Source of the DNA: Synchiropus splendidus
Lineage: Eukaryota > Chordata > Actinopteri > Syngnathiformes > Callionymidae
Direction: 5' to 3'
Assembly (NCBI RefSeq): GCF_027744825.2
Contig: NW_026527055.1
Coordinates: 1-64,000 of the forward strand
DNA: 64,000 nucleotides
Shown: positions 37,701-51,400 of the stretch, one piece after another
How positions within the stretch are numbered: the first letter of the stretch is position 1
Layout of the letters: the number at the start of each line of letters is the position of its first letter
The notes under the pieces: generated by a model
Seen by the model: only the letters and a program-made list of their open reading frames with translations
What the model was told of the DNA's origin: nothing
The model's database searches: none
Program-made: the position numbers and the translations under genes

Positions 37701-39079
37701 TTCTAGTAGTTGCACATCAAATCTAAGCTGTCTGAAGTGTTTTTCAAAAGTTATCAACACTTTTATGTTTGGCGTTCCGAAACCCACCTTATCTCAGGCT
37801 GAAAAGCGTTTTTGTGCATTGTGCCATAACTTTTCAGGAAAGCTTCAGAACATGAAATTTTAACCTCCCACTATAGCAGAAAGGGTCTTTCTAGTAGTTG
37901 CACATCAAATCTAAACTGTCTGAAGTGTTTTTCCAAAGTTATCAACACTTTTATGTTTGGCGTTCCGAAACCCACCTTATCTCAGGCTGAAAAGCGTTTT
38001 TACGCATTGTGCCATAACTTTTCAGGGAAGCTTCAGAACATGAAATTTTAACCTCCCACTATAGCAGAAAGGGTCTTTCTAGTAGTTGCACATCAAATCT
38101 AAGCTGTCTGAAGTGTTTTTCAAAAGTTATCAACACTTTTATGTTTGGCGTTCCGAAACCCACCTTATCTCAGGCTGAAAAGCGTTTTTGTGCATTGTGC
38201 CATAACTTTTCAGGGAAGCTTCAGAACATGAAATTTTAACCTCCCACTATAGCAGAAAGGGTCTTTCTAGTAGTTGCACATCAAATCTAAACTGTCTGAA
38301 GTGTTTTTCCAAAGTTATCAACACTTTTATGTTTGGCGTTCCGAAACCCACCTTATCTCAGGCTGAAAAGCGTTTTTACGCATTGTGCCATAACTTTTCA
38401 GGGAAGCTTCAGAACATGAAATTTTAACCTCCCACTATAGCAGAAAGGGTCTTTCTAGTAGGTGCACATCAAATCTAAGCTCTCTGAAGTGTTTTTCGAA
38501 AGTTATCAACACTTATGTTTGGCGTTCCGAAACCCACCTTATCTCAGGCTGAAAAGCGTTTTTGTGCATTGTGCCATAACTTTTCAGGAAAGCTTCAGAA
38601 CATGAAATTTTAACCTCCCACTATAGCAGAAAGGGTCTTTCTAGTAGTTGCACATCAAATCTAAACTGTCTGAAGTGTTTTTCCAAAGTTATTAACACTT
38701 TTATGTTTGGCGTTCCGAAACCCACCTTATCTCAGGCTGAAAAGCGTTTTTGTGCATTGTGCCATAACTTTTCAGGGAAGCTTCAGAACATGAAATTTTA
38801 ACCTCCCACTATAGCAGAAAGGGTCTTTCTAGTAGTTGCACATCAAATCTAAACTGTCTGAAGTGTTTTTCCAAAGTTATCAACACTTTTATGTTTGGCG
38901 TTCCGAAACCCACCTTATCTCAGGCTGAAAAGCGTTTTTACGCATTGTGCCATAACTTTTCAGGGAAGCTTCAGAACATGAAATTTTAACCTCCCACTAT
39001 AGCAGAAAGGGTCTTTCTAGTAGGTGCACATCAAATCTAAGCTGTCTGAAATGTTTTTCGAAAGTTATCAACACTTTTA
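34758..39079 (+). repeat. Right-domain block C1 (23 monomers)
   Basis: Class order: Q S M O P M N* R Q O L M R Q Y R Q S M O P M N*, where N* has A at 160 (TGAAATG at 36045 and 39051). Two further markers are C at 66 in an R monomer (37079) and T at 30 in the following Q (37231). All recur in C2 at 48479-52802, 73 monomers away. A private 2-bp loss (CACTTATG for CACTTTTATG, near 38513) is absent from C2, so it arose after the duplication. Class T, seen five times in the left 29 kb, no longer appears; N* and Y now do. Confidence 0.88.
37578..39079 (+). repeat. Eight-monomer cassette R-Q-S-M-O-P-M-N, first full copy
   Basis: This cassette (1,504 bp; 1,502 bp here because of the 2-bp loss) is the building block of the right domain. 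Further copies start at 48291, 51299, 53743, 56563 (O replaced by Z) and 59007 (last two monomers fused). A copy lacking R starts at 34758. What follows differs: L L L L M N here, R Q O L M after 48291, L L L M N after 51299 and 56563. S begins with AC like N and ends with T at 133, G at 150 and A at 169 like R, so it looks like an old N/R chimera. Confidence 0.83.
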
Positions 39080-39455
39080 TGTTTGGCGTTCCGAAACCCA
39101 CCTTATCTCAGGCTGAAAAGCGTTTTTGTGCATTGTGCCATAACTTTTCAGGGAAGCTTCAGAACATGAAATTTTAACCTCCCACTATAGCAGAAAGGGT
39201 CTTTCTAGTAGTTGCACATCAAATCTAAACTGTCTGAAGTGTTTTTCCAAAGTTATTAACACTTTTATGTTTGGCGTTCCGAAACCCACCTTATCTCAGG
39301 CTGAAAAGCGTTTTTGTGCATTGTGCCATAACTTTTCAGGGAAGCTTCAGAACATGAAATTTTAACCTCCCACTATAGCAGAAAGGGTCTTTCTAGTAGT
39401 TGCACATCAAATCTAAACTGTCTGAAGTGTTTTTCCAAAGTTATTAACACTTTTA

Positions 39456-42400
39456 TGTTTGGCGTTCCGAAACCCACCTTATCTCAGGCTGAAAAGCGTT
39501 TTTGTGCATTGTGCCATAACTTTTCAGGGAAGCTTCAGAACATGAAATTTTAACCTCCCACTATAGCAGAAAGGGTCTTTCTAGTAGTTGCACATCAAAT
39601 CTAAACTGTCTGAAGTGTTTTTCCAAAGTTATTAACACTTTTATGTTTGGCGTTCCGAAACCCACCTTATCTCAGGCTGAAAAGCGTTTTTGTGCATTGT
39701 GCCATAACTTTTCAGGGAAGCTTCAGAACATGAAATTTTAACCTCCCACTATAGCAGAAAGGGTCTTTCTAGTAGTTGCACATCAAATCTAAACTGTCTG
39801 AAGTGTTTTTCCAAAGTTATTAACACTTTTATGTTTGGCGTTCCGAAACCCACCTTATCTCAGGCTGAAAAGCGTTTTTGTGCATTGTGCCATAACTTTT
39901 CAGGGAAGCTTCAGAACATGAAATTTTAACCTCCCACTATAGCAGAAAGGGTCTTTCTAGTAGTTGCACATCAAATCTAAACTGTCTGAAGTGTTTTTCC
40001 AAAGTTATCAACACTTTTATGTTTGGCGTTCCGAAACCCACCTTATCTCAGGCTGAAAAGCGTTTTTACGCATTGTGCCATAACTTTTCAGGGAAGCTTC
40101 AGAACATGAAATTTTAACCTCCCACTATAGCAGAAAGGGTCTTTCTAGTAGGTGCACATCAAATCTAAGCTGTCTGAAGTGTTTTTCGAAAGTTATCAAC
40201 ACTTTTATGTTTGGCGTTCCGAAACCCACCTTATCTCAGGCTGAAAAGCGTTTTTGTGCATTGTGCCATAACTTTTCAGGGAAGCTTCAGAACATGAAAT
40301 TTTAACCTCCCACTATAGCAGAAAGGGTCTTTCTAGTAGTTGCACATCAAATCTAAACTGTCTGAAGTGTTTTTCCAAAGTTATTAACACTTTTATGTTT
40401 GGCGTTCCGAAGCCCACCTTATCTCAGGCTGAAAAGCGTTTTTGTGCATTGTGCCATAACTTTTCAGGGAAGCTTCAGAACATGAAATTTTAACCTCCCA
40501 CTATAGCAGAAAGGGTCTTTCTAGTAGTTGCACATCAAATCTAAACTGTCTGAAGTGTTTTTCCAAAGTTATTAACACTTTTATGTTTGGCGTTCCGAAA
40601 CCCACCTTATCTCAGGCTGAAAAGCGTTTTTGTGCATTGGCCATAACTTTTCAGGGAAGCTTCAGAACATGAAATTTTAACCTCCCACTATAGCAGAAAG
40701 GGTCTTTCTAGTAGTTGCACATCAAATCTAAACTGTCTGAAGTGTTTTTCCAAAGTTATTAACACTTTTATGTTTGGCGTTCCGAAACCCACCTTATCTC
40801 AGGCTGAAAAGCGTTTTTGTGCATTGTGCCATAACTTTTCAGGGAAGCTTCAGAACATGAAATTTTAACCTCCCACTATAGCAGAAAGGGTCTTTCTAGT
40901 AGTTGCACATCAAATCTAAACTGTCTGAAGTGTTTTTCCAAAGTTATCAACACTTTTATGTTTGGCGTTCCGAAACCCACCTTTTCTCAGGCTGAAAAGC
41001 GTTTTTACGCATTGTGCCATAACTTTTCAGGGAAGCTTCAGAACATGAAATTTTAACCTCCCACTATAGCAGAAAGGGTCTTTCTAGTAGGTGCACATCA
41101 AATCTAAGCTGTCTGAAGTGTTTTTCGAAAGTTATCAACACTTTTATGTTTGGCGTTCCGAAACCCACCTTATCTCAGGCTGAAAAGCGTTTTTGTGCAT
41201 TGTGCCATAACTTTTCAGGGAAGCTTCAGAACATGAAATTTTAACCTCCCACTATAGCAGAAAGGGTCTTTCTAGTAGTTGCACATCAAATCTAAGCTGT
41301 CTGAAGTGTTTTTCAAAAGTTATCAACACTTTTATGTTTGGCGTTCCGAAACCCACCTTATCTCAGGCTGAAAAGCGTTTTTGTGCATTGTGCCATAACT
41401 TTTCAGGAAAGCTTCAGAACATGAAATTTTAACCTCCCACTATAGCAGAAAGGGTCTTTCTAGTAGTTGCACATCAAATCTAAACTGTCTGAAGTGTTTT
41501 TCCAAAGTTATCAACACTTTTATGTTTGGCGTTCCGAAACCCACCTTATCTCAGGCTGAAAAGCGTTTTTACGCATTGTGCCATAACTTTTCAGGGAAGC
41601 TTCAGAACATGAAATTTTAACCTCCCACTATAGCAGAAAGGGTCTTTCTAGTAGTTGCACATCAAATCTAAGCTGTCTGAAGTGTTTTTCAAAAGTTATC
41701 AACACTTTTATGTTTGGCGTTCCGAAACCCACCTTATCTCAGGCTGAAAAGCGTTTTTGTGCATTGTGCCATAACTTTTCAGGGAAGCTTCAGAACATGA
41801 AATTTTAACCTCCAACTATAGCAGAAAGGGTCTTTCTAGTAGTTGCACATCAAATCTAAACTGTCTGAAGTGTTTTTCCAAAGTTATCAACACTTTTATG
41901 TTTGGCGTTCCGAAACCCACCTTATCTCAGGCTGAAAAGCGTTTTTACGCATTGTGCCATAACTTTTCAGGGAAGCTTCAGAACATGAAATTTTAACCTC
42001 CCACTATAGCAGAAAGGGTCTTTCTAGTAGGTGCACATCAAATCTAAGCTGTCTGAAGTGTTTTTCGAAAGTTATCAACACTTTTATGTTTGGCGTTCCG
42101 AAACCCACCTTATCTCAGGCTGAAAAGCGTTTTTGTGCATTGTGCCATAACTTTTCAGGGAAGCTTCAGAACATGAAATTTTAACCTCCCACTATAGCAG
42201 AAAGGGTCTTTCTAGTAGTTGCACATCAAATCTAAACTGTCTGAAGTGTTTTTCCAAAGTTATTAACACTTTTATGTTTGGCGTTCTGAAACCCACCTTA
42301 TCTCAGGCTGAAAAGCGTTTTTGTGCATTGTGCCATAACTTTTCAGGGAAGCTTCAGAACATGAAATTTTAACCTCCCACTATAGCAGAAAGGGTCTTTC

Positions 42401-43402
42401 TAGTAGTTGCACATCAAATCTAAACTGTCTGAAGTGTTTTTCCAAAGTTATTAACACTTTTATGTTTGGCGTTCCGAAACCCACCTTATCTCAGGCTGAA
42501 AAGCGTTTTTGTGCATTGTGCCATAACTTTTCAGGGAAGCTTCAGAACATGAAATTTTAACCTCCCACTATAGCAGAAAGGGTCTTTCTAGTAGTTGCAC
42601 ATCAAATCTAAACTGTCTGAAGTGTTTTTCTAAAGTTATTAACACTTTTATGTTTGGCGTTCCGAAACCCACCTTATCTCAGGCTGAAAAGCGTTTTTGT
42701 GCATTGTGCCATAACTTTTCAGGGAAGCTTCAGAACATGAAATTTTAACCTCCCACTATAGCAGAAAGGGTCTTTCTAGTAGTTGCACATCAAATCTAAA
42801 CTGTCTGAAGTGTTTTTCCAAAGTTATCAACACTTTTATGTTTGGCGTTCCGAAACCCACCTTTTCTCAGGCTGAAAAGCGTTTTTAAGCATTGTGCCAT
42901 AACTTTTCAGGGAAGCTTCAGAACATGAAATTTTAACCTCCCACTATAGCAGAAAGGGTCTTTCTAGTAGGTGCACATCAAATCTAAGCTGTCTGAAGTG
43001 TTTTTCGAAAGTTATCAACACTTTTATGTTTGGCGTTCCGAAACCCACCTTGTCTCAGGCTGAAAAGCGTTTTTGTGCATTGTGCCATAACTTTTCAGGG
43101 AAGCTTCAGAACATGAAATTTTAACCTCCCACTATAGCAGAAAGGGTCTTTCTAGTAGTTGCACATCAAATCTAAACTGTCTGAAGTGTTTTTCCAAAGT
43201 TATCAACACTTTTATGTTTGGCGTTCCGAAACCCACCTTATCTCAGGCTGAAAAGCGTTTTTACGCATTGTGCCATAACTTTTCAGGGAAGCTTCAGAAC
43301 ATGAAATTTTAACCTCCCACTATAGCAGAAAGGGTCTTTCTAGTAGTTGCACATCAAATCTAAGCTGTCTGAAGTGTTTTTCAAAAGTTATCAACACTTT
43401 TA
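39456..43402 (+). repeat. Partial copy of the B block (B3, 21 monomers) inside the right domain
   Basis: Class order: L L M N L L L M N R Q S M N L L L M N M S. It matches the last 21 monomers of B2 (30811-34757) with an offset of 8,645-8,646 bp (46 monomers less shared indels). Markers shared with B1 and B2 are 40412 (AAGCCC), the GCATTGGCC loss near 40637, 41814 (CCTCCAAC), 42287, 42631, 42864, 42888 and 43052. At 40771-41146 the M-N pair is intact as in B2, not fused as in B1, so B3 comes from a B2-like parent. Right-type sequence lies on both sides. Confidence 0.88.
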
Positions 43403-44342
43403 TGTTTGGCGTTCCGAAACCCACCTTATCTCAGGCTGAAAAGCGTTGTTGTGCATTGTGCCATAACTTTTCAGGGAAGCTTCAGAACATGAAATTTTAA
43501 CCTCCCACTATAGCAGAAAGGGTCTTTCTAGTAGTTGCACATCAAATCTAAACTGTCTGAAGTGTTTTTCCAAAGTTATCAACACTTTTATGTTTGGCGT
43601 TCCGAAACCCACCTTATCTCAGGCTGAAAAGCGTTTTTACGCATTGTGCCATAACTTTTCAGGGAAGCTTCAGAACATGAAATTTTAACCTCCCACTATA
43701 GCAGAAAGGGTCTTTCTAGTAGGTGCACATCAAATCTAAGCTGTCTGAAGTGTTTTTCGAAAGTTATCAACACTTTTATGTTTGGCGTTCCGAAACCCAC
43801 CTTATCTCAGGCTGAAAAGCGTTTTTGTGCATTGTGCCATAACTTTTCAGGGAAGCTTCAGAACATGAAATTTTAACCTCCCACTATAGCAGAAAGGGTC
43901 TTTCTAGTAGTTGCACATCAAATCTAAACTGTCTGAAGTGTTTTTCCAAAGTTATTAACACTTTTATGTTTGGCGTTCTGAAACCCACCTTATCTCAGGC
44001 TGAAAAGCGTTTTTGTGCATTGTGCCATAACTTTTCAGGGAAGCTTCAGAACATGAAATTTTAACCTCCCACTGTAGCAGAAAGGGTCTTTCTAGTAGTT
44101 GCACATCAAATCTAAACTGTCTGAAGTGTTTTTCCAAAGTTATTAACACTTTTATGTTTGGCGTTCCGAAACCCACCTTATCTCAGGCTGAAAAGCGTTT
44201 TTGTGCATTGTGCCATAACTTTTCAGGGAAGCTTCAGAACATGAAATTTTAACCTCCCACTATAGCAGAAAGGGTCTTTCTAGTAGTTGCACATCAAATC
44301 TAAACTGTCTGAAGTGTTTTTCTAAAGTTATTAACACTTTTA
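43403..44342 (+). repeat. Partial second copy of a 9-monomer unit (5 monomers)
   Basis: M N L L L here repeats 41711-42650 at an offset of 1,692 bp (9 monomers). The third and fourth positions are confirmed by markers: C to T at 43979 (partner 42287) and TTCTAAAG at 44323 (partner 42631). The M monomer lacks the CCTCCAAC change of its partner at 41814 and has a private GCGTTGTTG at 43448. The next monomer (Q, 44343) no longer matches, so the duplicate was truncated by a later exchange. A private A to G at 44074 removes a minus-strand TAG. Confidence 0.82.
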
Positions 44343-47300
44343 TGTTTGGCGTTCCGAAACCCACCTTATCTCAGGCTGAAAAGCGTTTTTGTGCATTGTG
44401 CCATAACTTTTCAGGAAAGCTTCAGAACATGAAATTTTAACCTCCCACTATAGCAGAAAGGGTCTTTCTAGTAGTTGCACATCAAATCTAAACTGTCTGA
44501 AGTTTTTTTCCAAAGTTATCAACACTTTTATGTTTGGCGTTCCGAAACCCACCTTATCTCAGGCTGAAAAGCGTTTTTGTGCATTGTGCCATAACTTTTC
44601 AGGGAAGCTTCAGAACATGAAATTTTAACCTCCCACTATAGCAGAAAGGGTCTTTCTAGTAGTTGCACATCAAATCTAAACTGTCTGAAGTGTTTTTCCA
44701 AAGTTATCAACACTTTTATGTTTGGCGTTCCGAAACCCACCTTATCTCAGGCTGAAAAGCGTTTTTACGCATTGTGCCATAACTTTTCAGGGAAGCTTCA
44801 GAACATGAAATTTTAACCTCCCACTATAGCAGAAAGGGTCTTTCTAGTAGGTGCACATCAAATCTAAGCTCTCTGAAGTGTTTTTCGAAAGTTATCAACA
44901 CTTTTATGTTTGGCGTTCCGAAACCCACCTTATCTCAGGCTGAAAAGCGTTTTTGTGCATTGTGCCATAACTTTTCAGGAAAGCTTCAGAACATGAAATT
45001 TTAACCTCCCACTATAGCAGAAAGGGTCTTTCTAGTAGTTGCACATCAAATCTAAACTGTCTGAAGTGTTTTTCCAAAGTTATTAACACTTTTATGTTTG
45101 GCGTTCCGAAACCCACCTTATCTCAGGCTGAAAAGCGTTTTTGTGCATTGTGCCATAACTTTTCAGGGAAGCTTCAGAACATGAAATTTTAACCTCCCAC
45201 TATAGCAGAAAGGGTCTTTCTAGTAGTTGCACATCAAATCTAAACGGTCTGAAGTGTTTTTCCAAAGTTATTAACACTTTTATGTTTGGCGTTCCGAAAC
45301 CCACCTTATCTCAGGCTGAAAAGCGTTTTTGTGCATTGTGCCATAACTTTTCAGGGAAGCTTCAGAACATGAAATTTTAACCTCCCACTATAGCAGAAAG
45401 GGTCTTTCTAGTAGTTGCACATCAAATCTAAACTGTCTGAAGTGTTTTTCCAAAGTTATCAACACTTTTATGTTTAGCGTTCCGAAACCCACCTTATCTC
45501 AGGCTGAAAAGCGTTTTTACGCATGGTGCCATAACTTTTCAGGGAAGCTTCAGAACATGAAATTTTAACCTCCCACTATAGCAGAAAGGGTCTTTCTAGT
45601 AGGTGCACATCAAATCTAAGCTGTCTGAAGTGTTTTTCGAAAGTTATCAACACTTTTATGTTTGGCGTTCCGAAACCCACCTTATCTCAGGCTGAAAAGC
45701 GTTTTTGTGCATTGTGCCATAACTTTTCAGGGAAGCTTCAGAACATGAAATTTTAACCTCCCACTATAGCAGAAAGGGTCTTTCTAGTAGTTGCACATCA
45801 AATCTAAGCTGTCTGAAGTGTTTTTCAAAAGTTATCAACACTTTTATGTTTGGCGTTCCGAAACCCACCTTATCTCAGGCTGAAAAGCGTTTTTGTGCAT
45901 TGTGCCATAACTTTTCAGGAAAGCTTCAGAACATGAAATTTTAACCTCCCACTATAGCAGAAAGGGTCTTTCTAGTAGTTGCACATCAAATCTAAACTGT
46001 CTGAAGTGTTTTTCCAAAGTTATCAACACTTTTATGTTTGGCGTTCCGAAACCCACCTTATCTCAGGCTGAAAAGCGTTTTTACGCATTGTGCCATAACT
46101 TTTCAGGGAAGCTTCAGAACATGAAATTTTAACCTCCCACTATAGCAGAAAGGGTCTTTCTAGTAGGTGCACATCAAATCTAAGCTCTCTGAAGTGTTTT
46201 TCGAAAGTTATCAACACTTTTATGTTTGGCGTTCCGAAACCCACCTTATCTCAGGCTGAAAAGCGTTTTTGTGCATTGTGCCATAACTTTTCAGGGAAGC
46301 TTCAGAACATGAAATTTTAACCTCCCACTATAGCAGAAAGGGTCTTTCTAGTAGTTGCACATCAAATCTAAACTGTCTGAAGTGTTTTTCCAAAGTTATT
46401 AACACTTTTATGTTTGGCGTTCCGAAACCCACCTTATCTCAGGCTGAAAAGCGTTTTTGTGCATTGTGCCATAACTTTTCAGGGAAGCTTCAGAACATGA
46501 AATTTTAACCTCCCACTATAGCAGAAAGGGTCTTTCTAGTAGTTGCACATCAAATCTAAACTGTCTGAAGTGTTTTTCCAAAGTTATCAACACTTTTATG
46601 TTTGGCGTTCCGAAACCCACCTTATCTCAGGCTGAAAAGCGTTTTTGTGCATTGTGCCATAACTTTTCAGGGAAGCTTCAGAACATGAAATTTTAACCTC
46701 CCACTATAGCAGAAAGGGTCTTTCTAGTAGTTGCACATCAAATCTAAGCTGTCTGAAGTGTTTTTCAAAAGTTATCAACACTTTTATGTTTGGCGTTCCG
46801 AAACCCACCTTATCTTAGGCTGAAAAGCGTTTTTGTGCATTGTGCCATAACTTTTCAGGAAAGCTTCAGAACATGAAATTTTAACCTCCCACTATAGCAG
46901 AAAGGGTCTTTCTAGTAGTTGCACATCAAATCTAAACTGTCTGAAGTGTTTTTCCAAAGTTATCAACACTTTTATGTTTGGCGTTCCGAAACCCACCTTA
47001 TCTCAGGCTGAAAAGCGTTTTTGTGCATTGTGCCATAACTTTTCAGGGAAGCTTCAGAACATGAAATTTTAACCTCCCACTATAGCAGAAAGGGTCTTTC
47101 TAGTAGGTGCACATCAAATCTAAGCTGTCTGAAGTGTTTTTCGAAAGTTATCAACACTTTTATGTTTGGCGTTCCGAAACCCACCTTATCTCAGGCTGAA
47201 AAGCGTTTTTGTGCATTGTGCCATAACTTTTCAGGGAAGCTTCAGAACATGAAATTTTAACCTCCCACTATAGCAGAAAGGGTCTTTCTAGTAGGTGCAC

Positions 47301-48478
47301 ATCAAATCTAAGCTGTCTGAAGTGTTTTTCGAAAGTTATCAACACTTTTATGTTTGGCGTTCCGAAACCCACCTTATCTCAGGCTGAAAAGCGTTTTTGT
47401 GCATTGTGCCATAACTTTTCAGGGAAGCTTCAGAACATGAAATTTTAACCTCCCACTATAGCAGAAAGGGTCTTTCTAGTAGTTGCACATCAAATCTAAA
47501 CTGTCTGAAGTGTTTTTCCAAAGTTATTAACACTTTTATGTTTGGCGTTCCGAAACCCACCTTATCTCAGGCTGAAAAGCGTTTTTGTGCATTGTGCCAT
47601 AACTTTTCAGGGAAGCTTCAGAACATGAAATTTTAACCTCCCACTATAGCAGAAAGGGTCTTTCTAGTAGTTGCACATCAAATCTAAACTGTCTGAAGTG
47701 TTTTTCCAAAGTTATCAACACTTTTATGTTTAGCGTTCCGAAACCCACCTTATCTCAGGCTGAAAAGCGTTTTTACGCATTGTGCCATAACTTTTCAGGG
47801 AAGCTTCAGAACATGAAATTTTAACCTCCCACTATAGCAGAAAGGGTCTTTCTAGTAGGTGCACATCAAATCTAAGCTGTCTGAAGTGTTTTTCGAAAGT
47901 TATCAACACTTTTATGTTTGGCGTTCCGAAACCCACCTTATCTCAGGCTGAAAAGCGTTTTTGTGCATTGTGCCATAACTTTTCAGGAAAGCTTCAGAAC
48001 ATGAAATTTTAACCTCCCACTATAGCAGAAAGGGTCTTTCTAGTAGTTGCACATCAAATCTAAACTGTCTGAAGTGTTTTTCCAAAGTTATCAACACTTT
48101 TATGTTTGGCGTTCCGAAACCCACCTTATCTCAGGCTGAAAAGCGTTTTTGTGCATTGTGCCATAACTTTTCAGGGAAGCTTCAGAACATGAAATTTTAA
48201 CCTCCCACTATAGCAGAAAGGGTCTTTCTAGTAGGTGCACATCAAATCTAAGCTGTCTGAAGTGTTTTTCGAAAGTTATCAACACTTTTATGTTTGGCGT
48301 TCCGAAACCCACCTTATCTCAGGCTGAAAAGCGTTTTTGTGCATTGTGCCATAACTTTTCAGGGAAGCTTCAGAACATGAAATTTTAACCTCCCACTATA
48401 GCAGAAAGGGTCTTTCTAGTAGTTGCACATCAAATCTAAGCTGTCTGAAGTGTTTTTCAAAAGTTATCAACACTTTTA
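44343..48478 (+). repeat. Right-domain linking block (22 monomers)
   Basis: Class order: Q M O P L M N R Q O L M R Q Y Y L M N Q Y R. Monomers 45659-47162 (R Q O L M R Q Y, with T at 30 at 46816) match C1 at 36074-37577, 51 monomers upstream. Two N monomers carrying G to A at position 6 (TTTAGCG, 45476 and 47732) lie exactly 2,256 bp (12 monomers) apart, pointing to a 12-mer duplication later rearranged. A third carrier lies at 62960, 81 monomers on. Two Y monomers in a row (46975-47350) occur nowhere else here. Confidence 0.78.
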
Positions 48479-51400
48479 TGTTTGGCGTTCCGAAACCCAC
48501 CTTATCTCAGGCTGAAAAGCGTTTTTGTGCATTGTGCCATAACTTTTCAGGAAAGCTTCAGAACATGAAATTTTAACCTCCCACTATAGCAGAAAGGGTC
48601 TTTCTAGTAGTTGCACATCAAATCTAAACTGTCTGAAGTGTTTTTCCAAAGTTATCAACACTTTTATGTTTGGCGTTCCGAAACCCACCTTATCTCAGGC
48701 TGAAAAGCGTTTTTACGCATTGTGCCATAACTTTTCAGGGAAGCTTCAGAACATGAAATTTTAACCTCCCACTATAGCAGAAAGGGTCTTTCTAGTAGTT
48801 GCACATCAAATCTAAGCTGTCTGAAGTGTTTTTCAAAAGTTATCAACACTTTTATGTTTGGCGTTCCGAAACCCACCTTATCTCAGGCTGAAAAGCGTTT
48901 TTGTGCATTGTGCCATAACTTTTCAGGGAAGCTTCAGAACATGAAATTTTAACCTCCCACTATAGCAGAAAGGGTCTTTCTAGTAGTTGCACATCAAATC
49001 TAAACTGTCTGAAGTGTTTTTCCAAAGTTATCAACACTTTTATGTTTGGCGTTCCGAAACCCACCTTATCTCAGGCTGAAAAGCGTTTTTACGCATTGTG
49101 CCATAACTTTTCAGGGAAGCTTCAGAACATGAAATTTTAACCTCCCACTATAGCAGAAAGGGTCTTTCTAGTAGGTGCACATCAAATCTAAGCTCTCTGA
49201 AGTGTTTTTCGAAAGTTATCAACACTTTTATGTTTGGCGTTCCGAAACCCACCTTATCTCAGGCTGAAAAGCGTTTTTGTGCATTGTGCCATAACTTTTC
49301 AGGAAAGCTTCAGAACATGAAATTTTAACCTCCCACTATAGCAGAAAGGGTCTTTCTAGTAGTTGCACATCAAATCTAAACTGTCTGAAGTGTTTTTCCA
49401 AAGTTATTAACACTTTTATGTTTGGCGTTCCGAAACCCACCTTATCTCAGGCTGAAAAGCGTTTTTGTGCATTGTGCCATAACTTTTCAGGGAAGCTTCA
49501 GAACATGAAATTTTAACCTCCCACTATAGCAGAAAGGGTCTTTCTAGTAGTTGCACATCAAATCTAAACTGTCTGAAGTGTTTTTCCAAAGTTATCAACA
49601 CTTTTATGTTTGGCGTTCCGAAACCCACCTTATCTCAGGCTGAAAAGCGTTTTTACGCATTGTGCCATAACTTTTCAGGGAAGCTTCAGAACATGAAATT
49701 TTAACCTCCCACTATAGCAGAAAGGGTCTTTCTAGTAGGTGCACATCAAATCTAAGCTGTCTGAAATGTTTTTCGAAAGTTATCAACACTTTTATGTTTG
49801 GCGTTCCGAAACCCACCTTATCTCAGGCTGAAAAGCGTTTTTGTGCATTGTGCCATAACTTTTCAGGGAAGCTTCAGAACATGAAATTTTAACCTCCCAC
49901 TATAGCAGAAAGGGTCTTTCTAGTAGTTGCACATCAAATCTAAGCTGTCTGAAGTGTTTTTCAAAAGTTATCAACACTTTTATGTTTGGCGTTCCGAAAC
50001 CCACCTTATCTCAGGCTGAAAAGCGTTTTTGTGCATTGTGCCATAACTTTTCAGGAAAGCTTCAGAACATGAAATTTTAACCTCCCACTATAGCAGAAAG
50101 GGTCTTTCTAGTAGTTGCACATCAAATCTAAACTGTCTGAAGTGTTTTTCCAAAGTTATCAACACTTTTATGTTTGGCGTTCCGAAACCCACCTTATCTC
50201 AGGCTGAAAAGCGTTTTTACGCATTGTGCCATAACTTTTCAGGGAAGCTTCAGAACATGAAATTTTAACCTCCCACTATAGCAGAAAGGGTCTTTCTAGT
50301 AGGTGCACATCAAATCTAAGCTCTCTGAAGTGTTTTTCGAAAGTTATCAACACTTTTATGTTTGGCGTTCCGAAACCCACCTTATCTCAGGCTGAAAAGC
50401 GTTTTTGTGCATTGTGCCATAACTTTTCAGGGAAGCTTCAGAACATGAAATTTTAACCTCCCACTATAGCAGAAAGGGTCTTTCTAGTAGTTGCACATCA
50501 AATCTAAACTGTCTGAAGTGTTTTTCCAAAGTTATTAACACTTTTATGTTTGGCGTTCCGAAACCCACCTTATCTCAGGCTGAAAAGCGTTTTTGTGCAT
50601 TGTGCCATAACTTTTCAGGGAAGCTTCAGAACATGAAATTTTAACCTCCCACTATAGCAGAAAGGGTCTTTCTAGTAGTTGCACATCAAATCTAAACTGT
50701 CTGAAGTGTTTTTCCAAAGTTATCAACACTTTTATGTTTGGCGTTCCGAAACCCACCTTATCTCAGGCTGAAAAGCGTTTTTGTGCATTGTGCCATAACC
50801 TTTCAGGGAAGCTTCAGAACATGAAATTTTAACCTCCCACTATAGCAGAAAGGGTCTTTCTAGTAGTTGCACATCAAATCTAAGCTGTCTGAAGTGTTTT
50901 TCAAAAGTTATCAACACTTTTATGTTTGGCGTTCCGAAACCCACCTTATCTTAGGCTGAAAAGCGTTTTTGTGCATTGTGCCATAACTTTTCAGGAAAGC
51001 TTCAGAACATGAAATTTTAACCTCCCACTATAGCAGAAAGGGTCTTTCTAGTAGTTGCACATCAAATCTAAACTGTCTGAAGTGTTTTTCCAAAGTTATC
51101 AACACTTTTATGTTTGGCGTTCCGAAACCCACCTTATCTCAGGCTGAAAAGCGTTTTTGTGCATTGTGCCATAACTTTTCAGGGAAGCTTCAGAACATGA
51201 AATTTTAACCTCCCACTATAGCAGAAAGGGTCTTTCTAGTAGGTGCACATCAAATCTAAGCTGTCTGAAGTGTTTTTCGAAAGTTATCAACACTTTTATG
51301 TTTGGCGTTCCGAAACCCACCTTATCTCAGGCTGAAAAGCGTTTTTGTGCATTGTGCCATAACTTTTCAGGGAAGCTTCAGAACATGAAATTTTAACCTC

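Noticed and set aside
43964..44176. 70-codon open frame on the - strand
   Set aside because: The usual minus-strand TAG in each monomer is changed to CAG by a private A to G at 44074. One substitution explains the frame, and nothing suggests coding.
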